DNA of 47,310 bases from Chthonomonadales bacterium (lineage in GTDB: Bacteria > Armatimonadota > Chthonomonadetes > Chthonomonadales > CAJBBX01). Made by a program: the position numbers and the translations under genes. The DNA lies in contig JABWBA010000018.1 in the NCBI GenBank assembly GCA_013360745.1, positions 1-47,310 on the forward strand, written 5' to 3'. Each line of letters begins with the position of its first letter. The stretch's first letter is position 1. The notes below the pieces were generated by a model that worked only from the letters and a program-made list of their open reading frames with translations, was not told the DNA's origin and did not search any database. Positions 7,134-16,002 of the stretch are shown here, one piece after another.

Positions 7134-7924
7134 GCGGACGGCTAACCGGCAGAGCGGCCATCGTGACTGGCGGCGCCCAGGGACTGGGCGAGGCTCTGGC
7201 CCGGCGTCTGGCCATCGAAGGCTGCTCGGGGATCGTGGTTGCCGACCGCAACTATGAGCGTGCGCAGCAGACGGCCGCCGCCCTGAAAGCGGAGCACGGC
7301 TGCGAGGCGCTGGCAACGCATACGGACGTCACCGACGAAGCTCAGGTGGCTGCAATGGTCGGCGCCGCTCAGGGCGCATTCGGCTCCGTGGACATCCTGA
7401 TCGCCAACGCTGGGATCCTGATCGCCGGCGACGTCCTCGAAATCGATGCCGCAAAGTGGCGTACCGTCATCGACGTCAACCTGATCGGCTACTTCCTGTG
7501 CGCCCAGGCCGCAGCCCGGGTGATGGCGGAGCAAAAACGGGGCGTCATCGTGCAGATCAACTCGAAATCCGGCAAGAAGGGGAGCTTTCGCAACAGCGCC
7601 TACGCCTCGAGCAAGTTCGGTGGCATTGGCCTGACACAATCGCTCGCCCTCGATCTCGCCCCTCACGGCGTTCGGGTCCATGCGGTATGCCCGGGCAACC
7701 TCCTCGACGGCACCCTCTGGCAGGACAGCCTGTATGAGCAGTATGCGCGAACTCAGGGGCTTACCATCGAAGAGGTCCGGCGCAAATACGAGTCGCAGGT
7801 GCCGCTCGGGCGAGGCTGCACCTATGAGGATGTGGCGAACGCGGTCGTGTTCCTCTGTTCGGATGAGGCGTCCTACATGACCGGTCAGGCGATCAATGTA
7901 ACCGGCGGCCAGGAGATGCGCTAG
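7130..7924 (+). CDS. srlD: SrlD-like sorbitol-6-phosphate 2-dehydrogenase (short-chain dehydrogenase)
   Basis: A 264-residue SDR enzyme. It has the cofactor motif TGGAQGLG near residue 14, NAG, a catalytic Ser in NSKSGKKGS and the YASSK pair (Tyr and Lys). The substrate loop VCPGNLLDGTLWQDSLYEQYA, read in pieces, and the ending ASYMTGQAINVTGGQEM closely resemble enteric sorbitol-6-phosphate dehydrogenase SrlD (GutD), which interconverts glucitol-6-phosphate and fructose-6-phosphate with NAD. No PTS transporter is visible, so the substrate may be a different phosphorylated or free polyol. Start is GTG, overlapping the stop of the preceding dehydrogenase in GTGA, which implies translational coupling. 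Family identity is firm; exact substrate is inferred by similarity. Confidence 0.87.
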   Translation: MSGRLTGRAAIVTGGAQGLGEALARRLAIEGCSGIVVADRNYERAQQTAAALKAEHGCEALATHTDVTDEAQVAAMVGAAQGAFGSVDILIANAGILIAGDVLEIDAAKWRTVIDVNLIGYFLCAQAAARVMAEQKRGVIVQINSKSGKKGSFRNSAYASSKFGGIGLTQSLALDLAPHGVRVHAVCPGNLLDGTLWQDSLYEQYARTQGLTIEEVRRKYESQVPLGRGCTYEDVANAVVFLCSDEASYMTGQAINVTGGQEMR

Positions 7925-7933
7925 CCAGGGCCG

Positions 7934-9322
7934 ATGCCGAGGCGCGCCTCCCGTTACGTCTGCGCTGAATGCGGCCACGTTTCCGCACGGTGGCTGGGGC
8001 GTTGTCCTGAGTGCGGCGCATGGAATACGCTCGCGGAAGAGGCGGCCCCGCCGCCGGCCCGACGCTCGTCGCCGTCTCCGCCCGGACCAACGCCTCGACC
8101 CGAACCGATTACGGAGATCGGACGGGAGGCGATGACGCGTGTCCCGACCGGTCTGGCCGAAATGGATCGGGTTCTGGGGGGCGGCATCGTCCCGGGGTCG
8201 GTCGTCCTTATCGGCGGAGATCCCGGCATCGGCAAATCCACCCTTCTCACTCAGGTAGCCCATTGTGTCGCTTCAGGATCGGATCGAGGGATAGGATCGG
8301 TCCTATACATCGGCGGCGAAGAGAGCCCGAGCCAGATCCGGATGCGGTGCGAGCGGATCGGGGCGCTGACGGACCGCCTGCTGGTCGTCGGCGAGACGAA
8401 CCTCGAGGCCGTCCTCCATTACATCCGGGAACTGTCGCCCTTCCTCGTCGTGCTCGATTCCGTTCAGACGGCGTATGATCCGGAACTGGAGTCGGCGCCG
8501 GGAACAGTCAGTCAGGTTCGGAGCGTCGGCGCCGCTATGGCGTCGGCAGCCCGAACGCAGGGCGCCTGCGTGTTTCTCATCGGCCACGTGACCAAGGAAG
8601 GCGTTCTGGCCGGCCCGCGCGTCCTGGAGCATATGGTCGACACGGTCCTGCATATCGAGGGCGACCGGCATCAGATGTATCGGATTCTGCGAGCTGTGAA
8701 GAACCGGTTCGGCCCGACCGATGAACTAGGCCTCTTCGAGATGCATGAATCCGGCCTGCGCGAAGTCGCGAATCCGTCCGCCGCCTTTCTCGCAGAACGG
8801 AGCTCCGCAGCCTCAGGCTCGGCGGTCGCGGCGACGGTGGAAGGGACTCGCCCGCTCCTTGTCGAAGTGCAGGCTCTCGTCACACGGTCCTATCTCGCGA
8901 GCCCGCGCCGGGTGATCAATGGGCTCGATTTCAACCGCGCCAATATGATCATGGCGGTACTGGAGAAGCGGCTGGGACTTCGTCTGGGCGAACACGACGT
9001 CTTCCTGAATGTGGCTGGCGGGGTACGACTGATCGAACCCGCAGCGGACCTTGCCGTCGGCCTTGCCATCGTCTCGAGCCACGACGACGTTCCCGTTCAT
9101 CCGCAGGCCGTCGCGGTCGGCGAGATCGGCCTCGGAGGGGAGATTCGCCGAGTCAATCTGATGGATCGAAGGCTACGTGAAGCTTCGCGCATGGGCTTTG
9201 ACGTCGCGTTCACCCCACGCGACGCCAACAAAACCTCCGACGGTTCCATGACGGTAATCCCATCTAGAACGGTTCGGGACGCTGTTGATGCAGCCATGAA
9301 ACCCGCCCAACGAAAGGCATAA
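7934..9322 (+). CDS. radA: DNA repair protein RadA/Sms
   Basis: A 462-residue RecA-family branch-migration helicase used in recombinational repair. In order: N-terminal C4 zinc finger (Cys10, Cys13, Cys24, Cys27: YVCAECG and GRCPECG), a Pro-rich linker, RecA-like ATPase with Walker A GGDPGIGKST near residue 97 and the hydrophobic Walker B FLVVLDS, the RadA-specific KNRFG motif followed by LGLFEM, and a C-terminal Lon-protease-like domain lacking proteolytic function. Length is normal. The ATG lies nine bases after the SDR stop. nadC follows within four bases, so radA, nadC and birA probably form one transcript. Confidence 0.96.
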   Translation: MPRRASRYVCAECGHVSARWLGRCPECGAWNTLAEEAAPPPARRSSPSPPGPTPRPEPITEIGREAMTRVPTGLAEMDRVLGGGIVPGSVVLIGGDPGIGKSTLLTQVAHCVASGSDRGIGSVLYIGGEESPSQIRMRCERIGALTDRLLVVGETNLEAVLHYIRELSPFLVVLDSVQTAYDPELESAPGTVSQVRSVGAAMASAARTQGACVFLIGHVTKEGVLAGPRVLEHMVDTVLHIEGDRHQMYRILRAVKNRFGPTDELGLFEMHESGLREVANPSAAFLAERSSAASGSAVAATVEGTRPLLVEVQALVTRSYLASPRRVINGLDFNRANMIMAVLEKRLGLRLGEHDVFLNVAGGVRLIEPAADLAVGLAIVSSHDDVPVHPQAVAVGEIGLGGEIRRVNLMDRRLREASRMGFDVAFTPRDANKTSDGSMTVIPSRTVRDAVDAAMKPAQRKA

Positions 9323-9325
9323 AGC

Positions 9326-10183
9326 ATGCACAGTGCACCTGAGCTCCACCGGCTGGACCTGCAGCCGATCGTCGAGACGGCGCTGCGAGAGGACATCGGC
9401 TTCGGCGATATCACTACCGTCGCGACGGTCCTGAAGGATACTCGGGCTATCGGGATCATCGAAGCGAACGGGGACGGAATCGTCGCTGGCCTCCCTGTCG
9501 TGGTGGAGGTGTTTCGGCAGCTCGACCCGACGATCATCGTGGAAGCGCTCCGCACCGATGGCCAGGTCGTAGCCCCGGGCGACACCATCGCCCGGCTCGT
9601 CGGTTCCGCACGCCACCTTCTGACCGGGGAGCGCGTCGCGCTGAACTTCCTGCAGCGCCTGTCGGGGATCGCCACCCTCACGAACCGGTACGTCCGCGAG
9701 GTATCGGGGACGCGCGCACGGATCACGGACACCCGCAAGACCACGCCGGGCCTTCGCGTGCTCGAGAAATACGCGGTACGGGTCGGCGGCGGCCACAACC
9801 ATCGCATGGACCTGAATCACGCGGTGATGATCAAGGACAACCACATTGTCGCGGCCGGTTCGATATCCGAGGCCGTCGGGCGCGTCATCGGCTCAATCGG
9901 CCACACCATGACCATCGTGGTGGAATGCGAGACGATCGAGCATGTCTACGAAGCGCTGGACTCCGGCGCCGATATCCTTCTGCTCGACAATATGCCGCTC
10001 GACCTGCTCGCACTGTCGGTTCGATCCATCGCCGGGAGGGCCATCACGGAGGCCTCCGGATCGATTACGCTCGGAAACGTCTCGGAGGTCGCAGCCACAG
10101 GCGTGGAATACATCTCGATCGGCGCACTCACGCACTCGGCGCCCTCCATGGATATTCGGCTCAACATCGAGCTTTCGGAGTAA
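9326..10183 (+). CDS. nadC: nicotinate-nucleotide pyrophosphorylase (carboxylating), quinolinate phosphoribosyltransferase
   Basis: Converts quinolinate and PRPP to nicotinate mononucleotide, CO2 and pyrophosphate in de novo NAD synthesis. The 285-residue protein has the family start REDIGFGDITT, the quinolinate/PRPP-site stretch TRKTTPGLRVLEKYAV followed by GGGHNHRMDLNHAVMIKDNH (read in two parts), a VECET strand, DILLLDNM, EASGSITLGN and the final ISIGALTHS. All expected basic and acidic residues are present. No nadA or nadB is visible in the window. birA starts eight bases after the stop. Confidence 0.96.
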   Translation: MHSAPELHRLDLQPIVETALREDIGFGDITTVATVLKDTRAIGIIEANGDGIVAGLPVVVEVFRQLDPTIIVEALRTDGQVVAPGDTIARLVGSARHLLTGERVALNFLQRLSGIATLTNRYVREVSGTRARITDTRKTTPGLRVLEKYAVRVGGGHNHRMDLNHAVMIKDNHIVAAGSISEAVGRVIGSIGHTMTIVVECETIEHVYEALDSGADILLLDNMPLDLLALSVRSIAGRAITEASGSITLGNVSEVAATGVEYISIGALTHSAPSMDIRLNIELSE

Positions 10184-10191
10184 GCGCGCTG

Positions 10192-10968
10192 ATGCGCTCC
10201 GAGCCGCGACGACGGTTGGATGCGAACGGCGCCTACATGCTCGACTTCACCGAGGTCGACTCAACGCAGGACGAAGCGCGGACTCGACGGATGTCCGGCG
10301 AAGTGCGCCTCCTCGGAGTCCGAGCCGATTACCAGACTAGGGGGCGGGGTCAGCGGGGTGCGACATGGTACGCGCCTCGCGGCGAGGCGCTTCTGGTCAC
10401 GTACCTAGTTCCGGCCGAGACCGATCGCCCTGACAGCTCCGCCATGCTCAGCCTGGTCGCCGGTCTGGCCATCGCCCGAGCCATCGAGCGGATCACCGAC
10501 CTGCAGCCAGCTCTGCGCTGGCCCAATGACGTACTCATTGAAGGGCGAAAAGCCGCAGGCGTTCTCATCGAGCGGTTCATCGCCCGGGACGAAGGCGCGG
10601 AGCCGATGGACATCGCCGCCGTCGGCATCGGCCTCAATGTCAACACCACCGAGTGGCCCGACGAGCTGGCCCAAACGGCGACGTCCATCCGAAGCGGGAC
10701 GGGCCGCATCTGGTCGGTGATGGAGGTGGAGGCGGCGGTCCGAGCCGCCCTTATGGAAACCCTGCGATTCCTCCGAGAGGCATCGCCCGCGCAGTTCACG
10801 GAGCGATGGCGACGCTACGATCAAACGATCGGCACACGGTACATAACATCGGTCGAGAATCAGCCGGTGATCGGGATCGCTACTGGCGTAGCCGACTCGG
10901 GATCGCTCATGCTCCGATTGGAGAACGGCGACGACGTCGAGGCAACCTCGGCCCGCCATCTGAGCTAG
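10192..10968 (+). CDS. birA: biotin-[acetyl-CoA-carboxylase] ligase
   Basis: Activates biotin as biotinyl-AMP and attaches it to carrier protein lysines such as that of acetyl-CoA carboxylase. The 258-residue protein has DSTQDEA, the ATP/biotin loop GRGQRGATWYAP, RWPNDVLIEGRKAAGVLIE with the catalytic lysine region, and GIGLNVN, then a small C-terminal SH3-like domain (ATGVADSGSLMLRLENG). It lacks the N-terminal DNA-binding domain of E. coli BirA, so it is a ligase only. Start at 10192, eight bases after nadC. Its TAG stop shares the palindrome CTAG with the stop of rdgB on the other strand, so the two genes meet with a four-base overlap and no terminator is visible. Confidence 0.94.
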   Translation: MRSEPRRRLDANGAYMLDFTEVDSTQDEARTRRMSGEVRLLGVRADYQTRGRGQRGATWYAPRGEALLVTYLVPAETDRPDSSAMLSLVAGLAIARAIERITDLQPALRWPNDVLIEGRKAAGVLIERFIARDEGAEPMDIAAVGIGLNVNTTEWPDELAQTATSIRSGTGRIWSVMEVEAAVRAALMETLRFLREASPAQFTERWRRYDQTIGTRYITSVENQPVIGIATGVADSGSLMLRLENGDDVEATSARHLS

Positions 10969-11597
10969 AGGGCGATCGATTCGAGAACCGCTCTGGCACA
11001 GGCCAGAGCCTGGCCCCGGTGGCTGATCCGGTCCTTCTCGGCGGCGCTCAGCTCGGCCATATGTCGCCCCAGGGCCGGAAGCGCGAAGATCGGATCATAG
11101 CCGAAACCGCCCGCTCCGCGCTGTTCCCTGCCGATCATCCCTTCGCAGACGCCTGTGCAAATATGCTCGGTTCCGTCAGGCGCGCAGATCGCGACCGCGG
11201 CGCGGAAACGGCACCCGCGCCCCTCATCCGGAACGCCGTCCAGCAGCCTCAGGATGCGCGTCATCTTATCGGGGAACGGAGTGTCGGCGCCGAGAAATCG
11301 GTGCGAATGCACTCCGGGCTGGCCGTCGAGAGCGTCGATCTCGAGGCCGGCATCGTCGGCGATCGCGATCAGTCCGCTGGCCTGCATTGCGGCCCGCGCC
11401 TTGAGCAGGGCGTTGTCGCTGTAGGTGCGGCCGGTCTCCTCCACCTCCGGACCGGGCTCGGCAAGGTCATCCAGCGTCAGCAAGATCCAGCGACGATCCG
11501 CGAGGATGCGGGCCATCTCGCGCGCCTTAGCCCGATTGCGCGTGGCAATGACGATACGGGGAGGCGCCGAGAGCCCGCGAACGGACGACGTCCTCAC
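10965..11597 (-). CDS. rdgB: XTP/dITP pyrophosphatase (RdgB/HAM1 family)
   Basis: House-cleaning enzyme that hydrolyses ITP, dITP and XTP to monophosphates, keeping deaminated purines out of nucleic acids. The 210-residue protein has the diagnostic motifs IATRNRAKAREM, TYSDNALLKARAA, IADDAGLEIDALDGQPGVHS, GGFGYDPIF and the final SHRGQAL. Start is GTG, overlapping the TGA of the upstream DUF1844 gene (GTGA), so the two are cotranscribed. The longer N-terminal tail before IATRN is slightly extended compared with bacterial homologues. Confidence 0.95.
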   Translation of the reverse strand: MRTSSVRGLSAPPRIVIATRNRAKAREMARILADRRWILLTLDDLAEPGPEVEETGRTYSDNALLKARAAMQASGLIAIADDAGLEIDALDGQPGVHSHRFLGADTPFPDKMTRILRLLDGVPDEGRGCRFRAAVAICAPDGTEHICTGVCEGMIGREQRGAGGFGYDPIFALPALGRHMAELSAAEKDRISHRGQALACARAVLESIAL

Positions 11598-12004
11598 CGA
11601 GTCTGGTTGACGTAGTTCATTCGGAGGGTGGAGACGAGGTTACGGAGCTCCTGCATCGCTTTCCCATCCACCAGCGGTTCCGCAGCTTCAACGATCGCGG
11701 CCGTTGCGTCGATCAGCGCCCGCGCCTCGGGCAGGTTCGCCTCAACCTTGTTGGTCACGGGATCCTGCACCAGCCCAAGGGCGATCCATGCTCCCTGATG
11801 GAGGATATCCAGGCACATCAGCAACCGATCGGCCGCCGCAAGGCGGGGATGGCCTCCCTCGGGCGAAGGTTCGTCCTCCAGGTTCGTCCCGCGCTCATCC
11901 GGTGACCCCGCAGCGTCCTCAGCCGAGGCCGATGCGTCGGTCGGCGCTGAAGCCGCTGAATGCCGTCGATCTACAAACTCGAACGTTTCGCTATCTTCGG
12001 ACAT
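11594..12004 (-). CDS. DUF1844 domain protein
   Basis: A 136-residue protein of unknown function. Residues 1-55 are an acidic, Ala/Ser/Pro/Glu-rich tail likely to be disordered. Residues 58-136 form the DUF1844 helical domain: LLMCLDILHQGAWIALGL, the conserved DPVTNKVEANLPEARALIDA segment, and an ending ELRNLVSTLRMNYVNQ. DUF1844 genes are often found near translation or core-metabolism genes, but no activity is known. The first gene of a two-gene minus-strand unit with rdgB, divergent from the Nif3-like gene across 89 bases. Confidence 0.85.
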   Translation of the reverse strand: MSEDSETFEFVDRRHSAASAPTDASASAEDAAGSPDERGTNLEDEPSPEGGHPRLAAADRLLMCLDILHQGAWIALGLVQDPVTNKVEANLPEARALIDATAAIVEAAEPLVDGKAMQELRNLVSTLRMNYVNQTR

Positions 12005-12093
12005 TGCATCCCTCCATGTGCCCGCGCAGGTTAGGTCATACTCTGGATAGAGGATACCCGCAGCGATGCGACCGCAATACGGAGGAGCCTACG

Positions 12094-12846
12094 ATGGACC
12101 TGCACGAACTTACCAGGTATCTCGACGAGTATCTGCGCGTTGATGTCACCCCCGATTATCCGCCGGCGTTCAACGGGCTACAGATCGAAGCGGAGGGTCC
12201 GGTTCGACGCGCTGCCTTCGCTGTAGACGCCTGTCGATTCACGATCGAAGCCGCGATCGAGCTCAACGCCGACCTCCTTGTGGTGCATCACGGCCTGTTC
12301 TGGTCCGGCGCTGCTCCGGTAACCGGCCCCCTGTACCGCCGGCTCGCCGGTTTGATCAAGAACAACATTGCCCTGTATTCGGCCCATTTGCCCCTGGATG
12401 TCCACGAAGAGGTCGGCAACAATCGCGTCCTCTGTCGGCTCCTGGGCCTGAAGGTCGTCGGCTCCTGGGCGCCCTACCAGGGCATCGACATCGGCTTGAT
12501 CGCAGAGGGGGAGGGGAGTCCTACGGGGCTCAAGGCGTCACTGGACGCCGCTCTGGATACCTCCACGCGCATCATCGCCGGCGGAGGCGATATTGCCCGT
12601 CGGATAGCCGTGCTCACCGGCTCCGGCGCGGCGGAGGCGGGTCTGGCAGCCTCGCTCGGCTGCGATACTCTCATCACCGGTGAGGGTCCGCACCACAGCT
12701 ACTTCCTTGCGGAAGAGTCGAACCTGAACGTCCTGCTGGCGGGGCACTACGCCACGGAGACGCTGGGCGTTCGCGCTCTTGCCGATCACCTTGAAGCCCG
12801 GCTTGGCCTGGAGACGGTGTTCATCGACCACCCGACCGGCCTGTAG
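12094..12846 (+). CDS. Nif3-like dinuclear metal centre protein (DUF34/YbgI/YqfO family)
   Basis: A 250-residue protein of the widespread NIF3/DUF34 family, which forms a toroidal hexamer with two metal ions per subunit. Metal-binding motifs are all visible: LVVHHGLFW (His pair), SAHLPLDVHEEVGNN (His and Asp), and the C-terminal GEGPHHSYFLAEE and LLAGHYATETLG (His and Glu). Some members have been tied to GTP cyclohydrolase-like or metal-insertion roles, but the general function is unsettled. The ATG at 12094 follows GGAGGAG closely; the longer open frame upstream is not coding. Length matches the short family form without the PII-like insert. Confidence 0.93.
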   Translation: MDLHELTRYLDEYLRVDVTPDYPPAFNGLQIEAEGPVRRAAFAVDACRFTIEAAIELNADLLVVHHGLFWSGAAPVTGPLYRRLAGLIKNNIALYSAHLPLDVHEEVGNNRVLCRLLGLKVVGSWAPYQGIDIGLIAEGEGSPTGLKASLDAALDTSTRIIAGGGDIARRIAVLTGSGAAEAGLAASLGCDTLITGEGPHHSYFLAEESNLNVLLAGHYATETLGVRALADHLEARLGLETVFIDHPTGL

Positions 12847-12880
12847 TCGATCGGGCCATCCGTCTCCAGGGCCATAAGCG

Positions 12881-14200
12881 TCAGAGCGTATAGTCGCTCT
12901 TTGGGATGACGATTCGCGCCTTCTTCGTCATAGCTTCGTTGGCGCGCACCGCTGACACACACGCCCGGAGGCCATCGCGCCAATCGCAGGAAACCGGAGC
13001 GCCGGTGCGAATACTGGCGAAGAAATCCTCCATCTCGAGCAGATAGTCGTCCTTGCCCTCTACCGAGCCCCGTATCTCCTTCTCACCGACTTTCGTGCCC
13101 GTGCCGCCGAGCTTCTTCGTCGCTTCCGGGTCCAGCTGGAGGCCCGTCTGGCCCCGCTGGCCCGTCTGTTTGTGGGCAGGGTCCTTCATCCACTCCTCAG
13201 CCTCGGCTGTCGGCTCTCGATAGTACTGTCCGCCCGACTCCTGAGAGACGATCAGGGTGCCATCCTTGCCCATGAACTGCTCGTAGAAACCGTCGTACTG
13301 GTTCGTCGTGAGCGAGGTGTAGTTCAGCTTAACGCCGCTGGGATACTCGAAGACGACCTCGACATTATCGAAGACGGTCCGCCCGTCCTTCCAGTAGTCG
13401 ATGCCTCCGATGCCGACGACGGCGGAAGGCGCCTCGCCGAGGTACCAGTTCGCGACATGGATCTGATGGGTACCCAGCTCGGCCATCAATCCCTGCGAAA
13501 GATCCCGATACAGCCTCCAGTTCCAATGTCGATCGGTCGTGTCCTTCGGCACGGTCCGGCGCCATGAGCCGTTCCGGTTCCACTGAGCCCGGATGTGCGT
13601 CACCTTGCCGCAGACCCGGGCTTTGTTGATGAGCTCCCACCCGTGGTTGTAGATAATGTTGGAGCGGCGCTGGTGGCCGATCTGCAGGATACGTTTACGG
13701 GCGATGGCCATCCGTGCCATCCGCTTGGCGTCCTCGATGCTGTAGGCCATCATCTTCTCGCAGAAGACATGCTTGCCGGCGTCCAGAGCGGCTACGGCGA
13801 CCGGTGCATGTACGGAGAGGGGAGTCGCGATCAGAATCGCCTCGAGATCGGGACGATCCACGAGCGCGCGATAATCCGTATATCCCTTCGCATTCGGCAC
13901 TAGACCGAGCGCTCGCTTCAGATTGGGCTCGTAGATATCGCAGACACCCAGGATCTGCACCCCGGGGACGCTCAGCGCCCGTTTGAGGTCATGGGTTCCC
14001 TGAGAGCCCACGCCGACGAAGCCGCACTTGACCGGCCGCGCGTCCCGGGCAGCGCTCTCGCGCCGTTCCTGCGCCAGCACGGCGTTCTCCAGAGTCAAAC
14101 CGAACGCCGCGGCCAGCGCTGCACTTCCAACCAGCACCTCGCGTCTGGTCGACCCGCCGCTGTCGTATCGCAGCGCGGGCTCATCTCGTAGCTCGTTCAT
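12881..14200 (-). CDS. Gfo/Idh/MocA family oxidoreductase with Tat signal
   Basis: A 439-residue NAD(P)-dependent oxidoreductase family protein. The N-terminus carries a twin-arginine signal (STRREVLVGSAALAAAFGL), implying export in folded form with bound cofactor. The Rossmann motif is CGFVGVGSQG near residue 60; the usual EKP motif is replaced by CEKMMAYS; the alpha/beta C-terminal domain follows (HYNWHW-like NWRLYRD, GTHQIHVANWYLG, with the active-site His). Such secreted family members, including GH109-type enzymes, are numerous in soil and aquatic oligotrophs and probably act on sugars or glycosides; the substrate here is unknown. GAGGAGG precedes the ATG. Monocistronic on the minus strand, convergent with the Nif3 gene. 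Confidence 0.9.
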   Translation of the reverse strand: MNELRDEPALRYDSGGSTRREVLVGSAALAAAFGLTLENAVLAQERRESAARDARPVKCGFVGVGSQGTHDLKRALSVPGVQILGVCDIYEPNLKRALGLVPNAKGYTDYRALVDRPDLEAILIATPLSVHAPVAVAALDAGKHVFCEKMMAYSIEDAKRMARMAIARKRILQIGHQRRSNIIYNHGWELINKARVCGKVTHIRAQWNRNGSWRRTVPKDTTDRHWNWRLYRDLSQGLMAELGTHQIHVANWYLGEAPSAVVGIGGIDYWKDGRTVFDNVEVVFEYPSGVKLNYTSLTTNQYDGFYEQFMGKDGTLIVSQESGGQYYREPTAEAEEWMKDPAHKQTGQRGQTGLQLDPEATKKLGGTGTKVGEKEIRGSVEGKDDYLLEMEDFFASIRTGAPVSCDWRDGLRACVSAVRANEAMTKKARIVIPKSDYTL

Positions 14201-14365
14201 CTTCCCTCCTCTTGCATGCGGCGAACGTCGTCGAACCCGCCAGGGCTATGGTACCGTACCCGACAGACGCTCTGGACATGACCAGGTACGCGCCTTGCCG
14301 CCGGAACTCCTCGCGCCTGCATGCGTAGAATACCGAAGCGTTGATCATCCAGGGAGAATCTGCAT

Positions 14366-14998
14366 ATGACGCGGATCTACATCGTATTCTATAGCATGTA
14401 CGGTCATGTCTATCGCATGGCCGAAGCCGTTGCTAGCGGCGCATCGGAAGTTCCCGACACCCAGGTTCACGTCTTTCGTGTTCCCGAACTCGTACCGGCC
14501 GAGGCGCTCGCCGCCAGCGGCGCAGCCAAGGCGCAGGAAGCGTTCAGCCATGTGCCTGTCATAAAGCCGTCGCAGCTGGCCGAACCGGACGCCATCATCT
14601 TCGGCACGCCGACCCGCTTCGGCAACATGGCCGCCCAGATGCGCAACCTTCTGGACCAGACGGGCAAGCTATGGCTCGAAGGGGCGCTTGCCGGGAAAGT
14701 CGGGAGCGTCTTCGTCAGCACCGCGACGCAGCACGGTGGCCAGGAGACGACGATCACGAGCTTTCATTCGACCCTGCTGCACCACGGCATGATCGTCGTC
14801 GGCGTACCCTACACCGAGCAACGACTGCTTGAAATGGGTGAGATCACCGGCGGCTCGCCCTATGGGGCCGGCACTCTTGCGGGCGCGGACGGTTCCCGTA
14901 CGCCCTCCGAGAACGAGCTCGCCATCGCCCGATACCAGGGCCGCCACGTCGCTTCCATCACCGCACGGCTCGTCAAAGGGGCCCAAACCGAGGGCTAA
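14366..14998 (+). CDS. wrbA: NAD(P)H:quinone oxidoreductase WrbA (flavodoxin family)
   Basis: A 210-residue FMN flavodoxin-like enzyme that reduces quinones by two electrons, protecting against redox cycling. FMN-site segments are [14 protein letters not shown] near residue 9, [14 protein letters not shown] and [12 protein letters not shown]; the WrbA-specific [12 protein letters not shown] loop is also present. Length is typical. AGGGAG lies a few bases upstream of the ATG. It is divergent from the Tat oxidoreductase across 165 bases, where a TAGAAT at 14326-14331 is a weak -10 candidate without a clear -35. Confidence 0.95.
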   Translation: MTRIYIVFYSMYGHVYRMAEAVASGASEVPDTQVHVFRVPELVPAEALAASGAAKAQEAFSHVPVIKPSQLAEPDAIIFGTPTRFGNMAAQMRNLLDQTGKLWLEGALAGKVGSVFVSTATQHGGQETTITSFHSTLLHHGMIVVGVPYTEQRLLEMGEITGGSPYGAGTLAGADGSRTPSENELAIARYQGRHVASITARLVKGAQTEG

Positions 14999-15372
14999 CA
15001 CCTCACGCGAACACCAGCGAGCCCGGTGACTACGGTATGTTCTGGCAACGCTAACGCACCGGACATACAATCTCCATGGCAGAGCCGTAAAGTATCATCG
15101 GGCTCGTCCTCACTCCGTCGTTCGATGCTGAATCCGCACGGATCACCTCTCATCACCGAATATTCCTCGCTCATAGGGTACGCTTCGAAATCCGGGCCTA
15201 TCCGACGGTTGGCATAGCCGCTGCACCAACCGGACCGTTTCCGGGTGTTGCCGAGATCGCATCCAGGCGTCTATACAAGCAGATGATGAACACCACGTGT
15301 CTACGGCCCGGAAACCTGGTAACCGCACTCCGTAAATCACGACCGTCGGAGGCCAGTGATAACCCGGTGATT
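14999..15372. other. intergenic region between wrbA and the ECF sigma gene
   Basis: This 374-base stretch holds no convincing gene: the short open frames on both strands have no family-like features and no ribosome sites. A TACAAT at 15066-15071 could be a -10 box with a poor -35 (TTCTGG, 18 bases earlier). The candidate ECF-type promoter at 15310-15334 is annotated separately. No tRNA, terminator hairpin with a T-tract, or repeat was found. If the sigma gene began at the alternative ATG at 15283, the gap would shrink to 284 bases. Confidence 0.55.
15310..15334 (+). promoter_or_regulatory. candidate ECF sigma-dependent promoter (possible autoregulation)
   Basis: GGAAAC at 15310-15315 and CGTA at 15331-15334 are 15 bases apart, close to the SigW-type pattern (TGAAAC, about 16 bases, CGTA). 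Transcription would start about 30 bases before the ATG at 15373. ECF operons often drive themselves from such a site. The match is short and could be chance. Confidence 0.4.
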
Positions 15373-16002
15373 ATGCATACTTCCGGTGGATCTCAGAGTT
15401 CCGACGCCTCGTATACGGATAAGTCAGCGGAGCGAACGGATGAGGACCTGCTCCGTCAATGCGCGGCAGAAGATCGGCGTGGTTTGGAGGAGTTGACCCG
15501 GCGGTACCAATCCGCGGTATTCGGTTTTCTGTACCGCCTGACGGGTTCCTACGAAGACGCCGAAGACGCCACGCTGGATGTGTTTCTACGAGCGTGGCGC
15601 AACGCAGGTCGGTTCCAATATCGAGCCAAGGTGTCGACCTGGCTGTATCGGATCGCCCTGAATATGGCTCGGGACATGCACAGCCGCAAACGGGCGCGTC
15701 CGCAGGAGCCATGGCCCGAGGACGAGGAGGTCGTTGCGTCTCTGGCCGTTGGCAGCGCCGAGCAAGACGCGCTCGAATCGCTGGAGCGTGATGAGCATGG
15801 TCGGGAGCTTCGAGGGGCTATCGATCGCCTTAGCGCCTCGGATAAGGAACTAATCGTTTTATATTATCTTCAGGACTATGACTATGATGAGATCCAGGCG
15901 ATCACCGGTATGTCCTATACGGTCTTGAAGACACGACTGGCGCGAGCGCGTCAGAGGCTGCGCCGCCACCTGGAGAAGGCGCGATTGGACGGGAACCAAT
16001 GA
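15373..16002 (+). CDS. RNA polymerase sigma factor, ECF subfamily
   Basis: A 209-residue ECF sigma factor. Region 2 runs from EDLLRQCAAEDRRGLEEL through YQSAVFGFLYRLTGSYEDAEDATLDVFLRAW to VSTWLYRIALNMARD, including the -10 recognition helix. After an acidic linker, region 4 (RLSASDKELIVLYYLQDYDYDEI, then MSYTVLKTRLARARQRLRRHLE) recognises the -35 element. The start is uncertain: ATG 15373 is preferred, GTG 15367 and ATG 15283 are possible; none has a well-spaced ribosome site. Its stop overlaps the anti-sigma start by four bases (ATGA). The gene order sigma / zinc anti-sigma / CpxP-like protein suggests an envelope- or metal-stress response. Confidence 0.93.
   Translation: MHTSGGSQSSDASYTDKSAERTDEDLLRQCAAEDRRGLEELTRRYQSAVFGFLYRLTGSYEDAEDATLDVFLRAWRNAGRFQYRAKVSTWLYRIALNMARDMHSRKRARPQEPWPEDEEVVASLAVGSAEQDALESLERDEHGRELRGAIDRLSASDKELIVLYYLQDYDYDEIQAITGMSYTVLKTRLARARQRLRRHLEKARLDGNQ

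Noticed and set aside
5448-7316. 622-codon open frame on the minus strand opposite the zinc dehydrogenase gene
   Set aside because: It mirrors the GC-rich codon pattern of the real gene, has no recognisable domain and crosses into the next gene. The plus-strand protein has full MDR motifs.
14999-15372. Small open frames between wrbA and the sigma gene
   Set aside because: No ribosome sites, no domain-like features and ordinary intergenic composition.
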